A stretch of 64,000 nucleotides of DNA, from contig NZ_CP058908.1 of NCBI RefSeq assembly GCF_021432765.1, positions 946,001 to 1,010,000 on the forward strand, given 5' to 3'. This document shows positions 62,466 to 64,000 of the stretch, in pieces (the first letter of the stretch is position 1; every line of letters begins with the position of its first letter). The notes below the pieces were generated by a model. That model was not told the origin of the DNA. It did not search any database and was given only the letters and a program-made list of their open reading frames with translations. A program made the translations under genes and the position numbers. The stretch comes from Pseudomonas phenolilytica (GTDB lineage Bacteria > Pseudomonadota > Gammaproteobacteria > Pseudomonadales > Pseudomonadaceae).

Positions 62466-62997
62466 GCCGCGCCGCGGGCGCGGGCGCCTGCAACTGCTGC
62501 TCATCATCGCCGTGGTGCTGGGACCGATGCTGCTGGCCTCGGCGATGTACCGCTACGGTTTCTGGGTACCGCAGAGCCGCAGCTACCACGGCGTGCTGGT
62601 CGCCGACGGGCAGAACCGCGCGGCCATCGGCGTGCAGGCGCCGGCGGACGCGGCACGCTGGGAGCTGCTGGTCACCGCGCCGCAAGGCTGCGCGGCGGAC
62701 TGCCTGCGGCTGGTCTACCTGGCGCGGCAGATCAACATCGGCCTGGCCCGCGAGGCGGCGCGCGCCGGCCATGCGCTGGCCAGCAGCGAGCCGCTGGCAG
62801 CCGAAGCCGAGCAGCGGCTGGCACGCGAGTACCCGCAGCTGCAGCGCTACGGGCTGACGCCGACCGGCGATGCCGCGCCGCAGCTGTGGATCGTCGATCC
62901 GCACGGCAATCTGGTGCTGCGCTACGACGCCAAGGCCGACGGCAAGGCGATCCTCGACGACCTCAAGTACCTGCTGAAGATTTCGCAGATCGGCTGA
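62431..62997 (+). CDS. PA0111-like membrane-anchored protein with Sco-like CX3C motif
   Basis: The 188-residue protein has an N-terminal membrane anchor (about 20-42) and a periplasmic domain. GAGGAG precedes the ATG, which lies inside the SURF1 coding region. It has C87-AAD-C91, the CX3C spacing of Sco1/SenC copper chaperones. A C-terminal segment (PQLWIVDPHGNLVLRYDAKADGKAILDDLKYLL, about 152-185) resembles the end of thioredoxin-fold Sco proteins. The Sco His ligand was not located. Position between SURF1 and ctaA supports an oxidase assembly role. The assignment is tentative. Confidence 0.7.
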   Translation: MNPMNPTMTATEPRRGRGRLQLLLIIAVVLGPMLLASAMYRYGFWVPQSRSYHGVLVADGQNRAAIGVQAPADAARWELLVTAPQGCAADCLRLVYLARQINIGLAREAARAGHALASSEPLAAEAEQRLAREYPQLQRYGLTPTGDAAPQLWIVDPHGNLVLRYDAKADGKAILDDLKYLLKISQIG

Positions 62998-63019
62998 AGC
63001 CGGCTTAAAGGAGCGCCCG

Positions 63020-64000
63020 ATGACCCGCCCCGGTTACCGCCTTGCCCTGTTCGCCACCGCGCTGGCCGTGGTGGTGGTGCTGCTCGGCGCCTACACGCGG
63101 CTGACCCACGCCGGCCTCGGCTGCCCGGACTGGCCGGGCTGCTACGGTTTTCTCGGCGTGCCGATGAGCGAACAGGCGCAGAGCCTGGCCGCCGAACGCT
63201 TCCCCGATGCGCCGGTGGAAGTGCACAAGGGCTGGAACGAGATGGTCCATCGCTATTTCGCCGGCAGCCTCGGCTTGGTGATCCTCGCGCTGGCGCTGCA
63301 GGCGCTGCGCCGTCGCAACGAGCCAGGGCAGCCGGTGAAGCTGCCGTTGCTGCTGCTCGCCGTGGTGATCGCCCAGGCGCTGTTCGGCATGTGGACGGTG
63401 ACGCTGCAGTTGTGGCCGCAAGTCGTTACGGCGCACCTGCTGGGCGGCTTCACCACCCTGAGCCTGTTGTTCCTGCTGTGCCTGCGCCTGTCCGGGGCGC
63501 TACCGCCGCTGGGCGCGGTCGACGGCCGGCTGCGCGCCTTCGCGGCGCTCGCCCTGCTGCTGGTGGTCGGCCAGATCACCCTCGGCGGCTGGGTCAGCAG
63601 CAACTATGCAGCGGTGGCCTGCACCGATTTTCCCACCTGCCACGGTGAATGGTGGCCACGGATGGATTTCGCCAACGCCTTCAACCTCACCCATCACGAC
63701 ATCGGCCCCAACTACCTCGGCGGCCTGCTCTACGGCGAGGCGCGCACGGCAATCCACGTCAGCCACCGGCTCGGCGCACTGAGCGTGACACTGGTGCTGC
63801 TGGCGCTCGCCGCGCTGCTGCGGCGCAACGGCCTCGGCCGCCTCGCGGCGCTGGTGCTCGGCGCGCTGACGCTGCAGGTCGGGCTGGGTATCGCCAACGT
63901 CGTGCTGCACCTGCCGCTGCCGGTCGCGGTGGCACACAACGGCGGCGGCGCCGCGCTGCTGCTGGTGCTGGTGCTGGTCAACTACCGCCTGCGCCAGCCT
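63020..64000 (+). CDS. ctaA: Haem A synthase (CtaA/Cox15), 3' end outside window
   Basis: The frame starts at ATG 63020, after AAAGGAG, and stays open to the window's end (327 codons seen). It begins MTRPGYRLALFATALAVVVVLLGAYTRLTHAGLGC. CtaA/Cox15 motifs are GLGCPDWPGCYG, the haem-ligand His in VHKGWNEMVHRYFAG, the His in AHLLGGFTTLSL, TDFPTCHGEWWP and AIHVSHRLGAL. It converts haem O to haem A for the oxidase encoded upstream. cyoE/ctaB would be expected just beyond the window. Confidence 0.95.
   Translation, partial: MTRPGYRLALFATALAVVVVLLGAYTRLTHAGLGCPDWPGCYGFLGVPMSEQAQSLAAERFPDAPVEVHKGWNEMVHRYFAGSLGLVILALALQALRRRNEPGQPVKLPLLLLAVVIAQALFGMWTVTLQLWPQVVTAHLLGGFTTLSLLFLLCLRLSGALPPLGAVDGRLRAFAALALLLVVGQITLGGWVSSNYAAVACTDFPTCHGEWWPRMDFANAFNLTHHDIGPNYLGGLLYGEARTAIHVSHRLGALSVTLVLLALAALLRRNGLGRLAALVLGALTLQVGLGIANVVLHLPLPVAVAHNGGGAALLLVLVLVNYRLRQP

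Overview
The window is GC-rich gammaproteobacterial chromosome, most likely from the Pseudomonadaceae (Pseudomonas or Stutzerimonas). I base this on the right-hand block, whose order (coxB, ctaD, ctaG, coxC, small DUF2909-like gene, SURF1, a PA0111-like gene, ctaA) matches the aa3 oxidase cluster I know from P. aeruginosa. Other support comes from a complete phosphonate C-P lyase operon, CheV, prlC-yheV, and a PA0069-type radical SAM gene with a LexA box. No prophage, insertion sequence or CRISPR array was seen. Codon use looks uniform, with tightly packed and often overlapping genes.

Layout. 1-5.9 kb: a hybrid histidine kinase (5' end outside the window), a single-domain response regulator, a TPR/beta-barrel outer-membrane protein, a membrane-anchored HEAT-repeat protein and a processive-type family 2 glycosyltransferase, all overlapping. 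This looks like a polysaccharide synthesis and export locus. 5.9-9.0 kb: divergent aldehyde dehydrogenase and omega-aminotransferase. 9.0-9.4 kb: rpmB-rpmG. 9.8-12.1 kb: IclR and TetR regulators and an alpha/beta hydrolase. 12.2-16.7 kb: a beta-oxidation cassette (two acyl-CoA dehydrogenases plus an enoyl-CoA hydratase/3-hydroxyacyl-CoA dehydrogenase) resembling pimFCD. 16.9-25.1 kb: REC-HDOD protein, gabD, cytochrome c', cytochrome b561, tRNA-Arg(CCG), a PAS-PAS-GGEEF diguanylate cyclase, cheV, a small hypothetical and an SDR.

25.3-36.0 kb: phnCDE-F-GHIJKLMN-P, covering uptake and C-P lyase degradation of phosphonates. It has a candidate Pho box and two GTCTAGAC palindromes, one before phnC and one inside the start of phnF, fitting PhnF repression. 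36.8-40.3 kb: a TAXI-type TRAP transporter with a DUF1850 gene. 40.3-45.6 kb: PepSY membrane protein, TonB-dependent siderophore receptor with an STN domain, FecR and FecI, a cell-surface-signalled iron uptake set. 45.8-53.3 kb: envelope hypotheticals, a CobW GTPase, DUF3301 and SUKH genes, alcohol dehydrogenase, VOC protein, gamma carbonic anhydrase, prlC and yheV.

53.4-54.2 kb: a gene-free, hairpin-rich block that looks like a dispersed non-coding element. 54.2-56.9 kb: acyltransferase, PA0069-type radical SAM gene behind a LexA box, and a small membrane protein. 57.2-64.0 kb: the cytochrome c oxidase operon and its assembly genes, ending inside ctaA. Six intergenic sites carry a REP-like palindrome with GTAGGGTGG/CCACCCTAC arms, as single hairpins or as inverted pairs. 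Statements about families come from recalled knowledge of conserved motifs; no database search was run.
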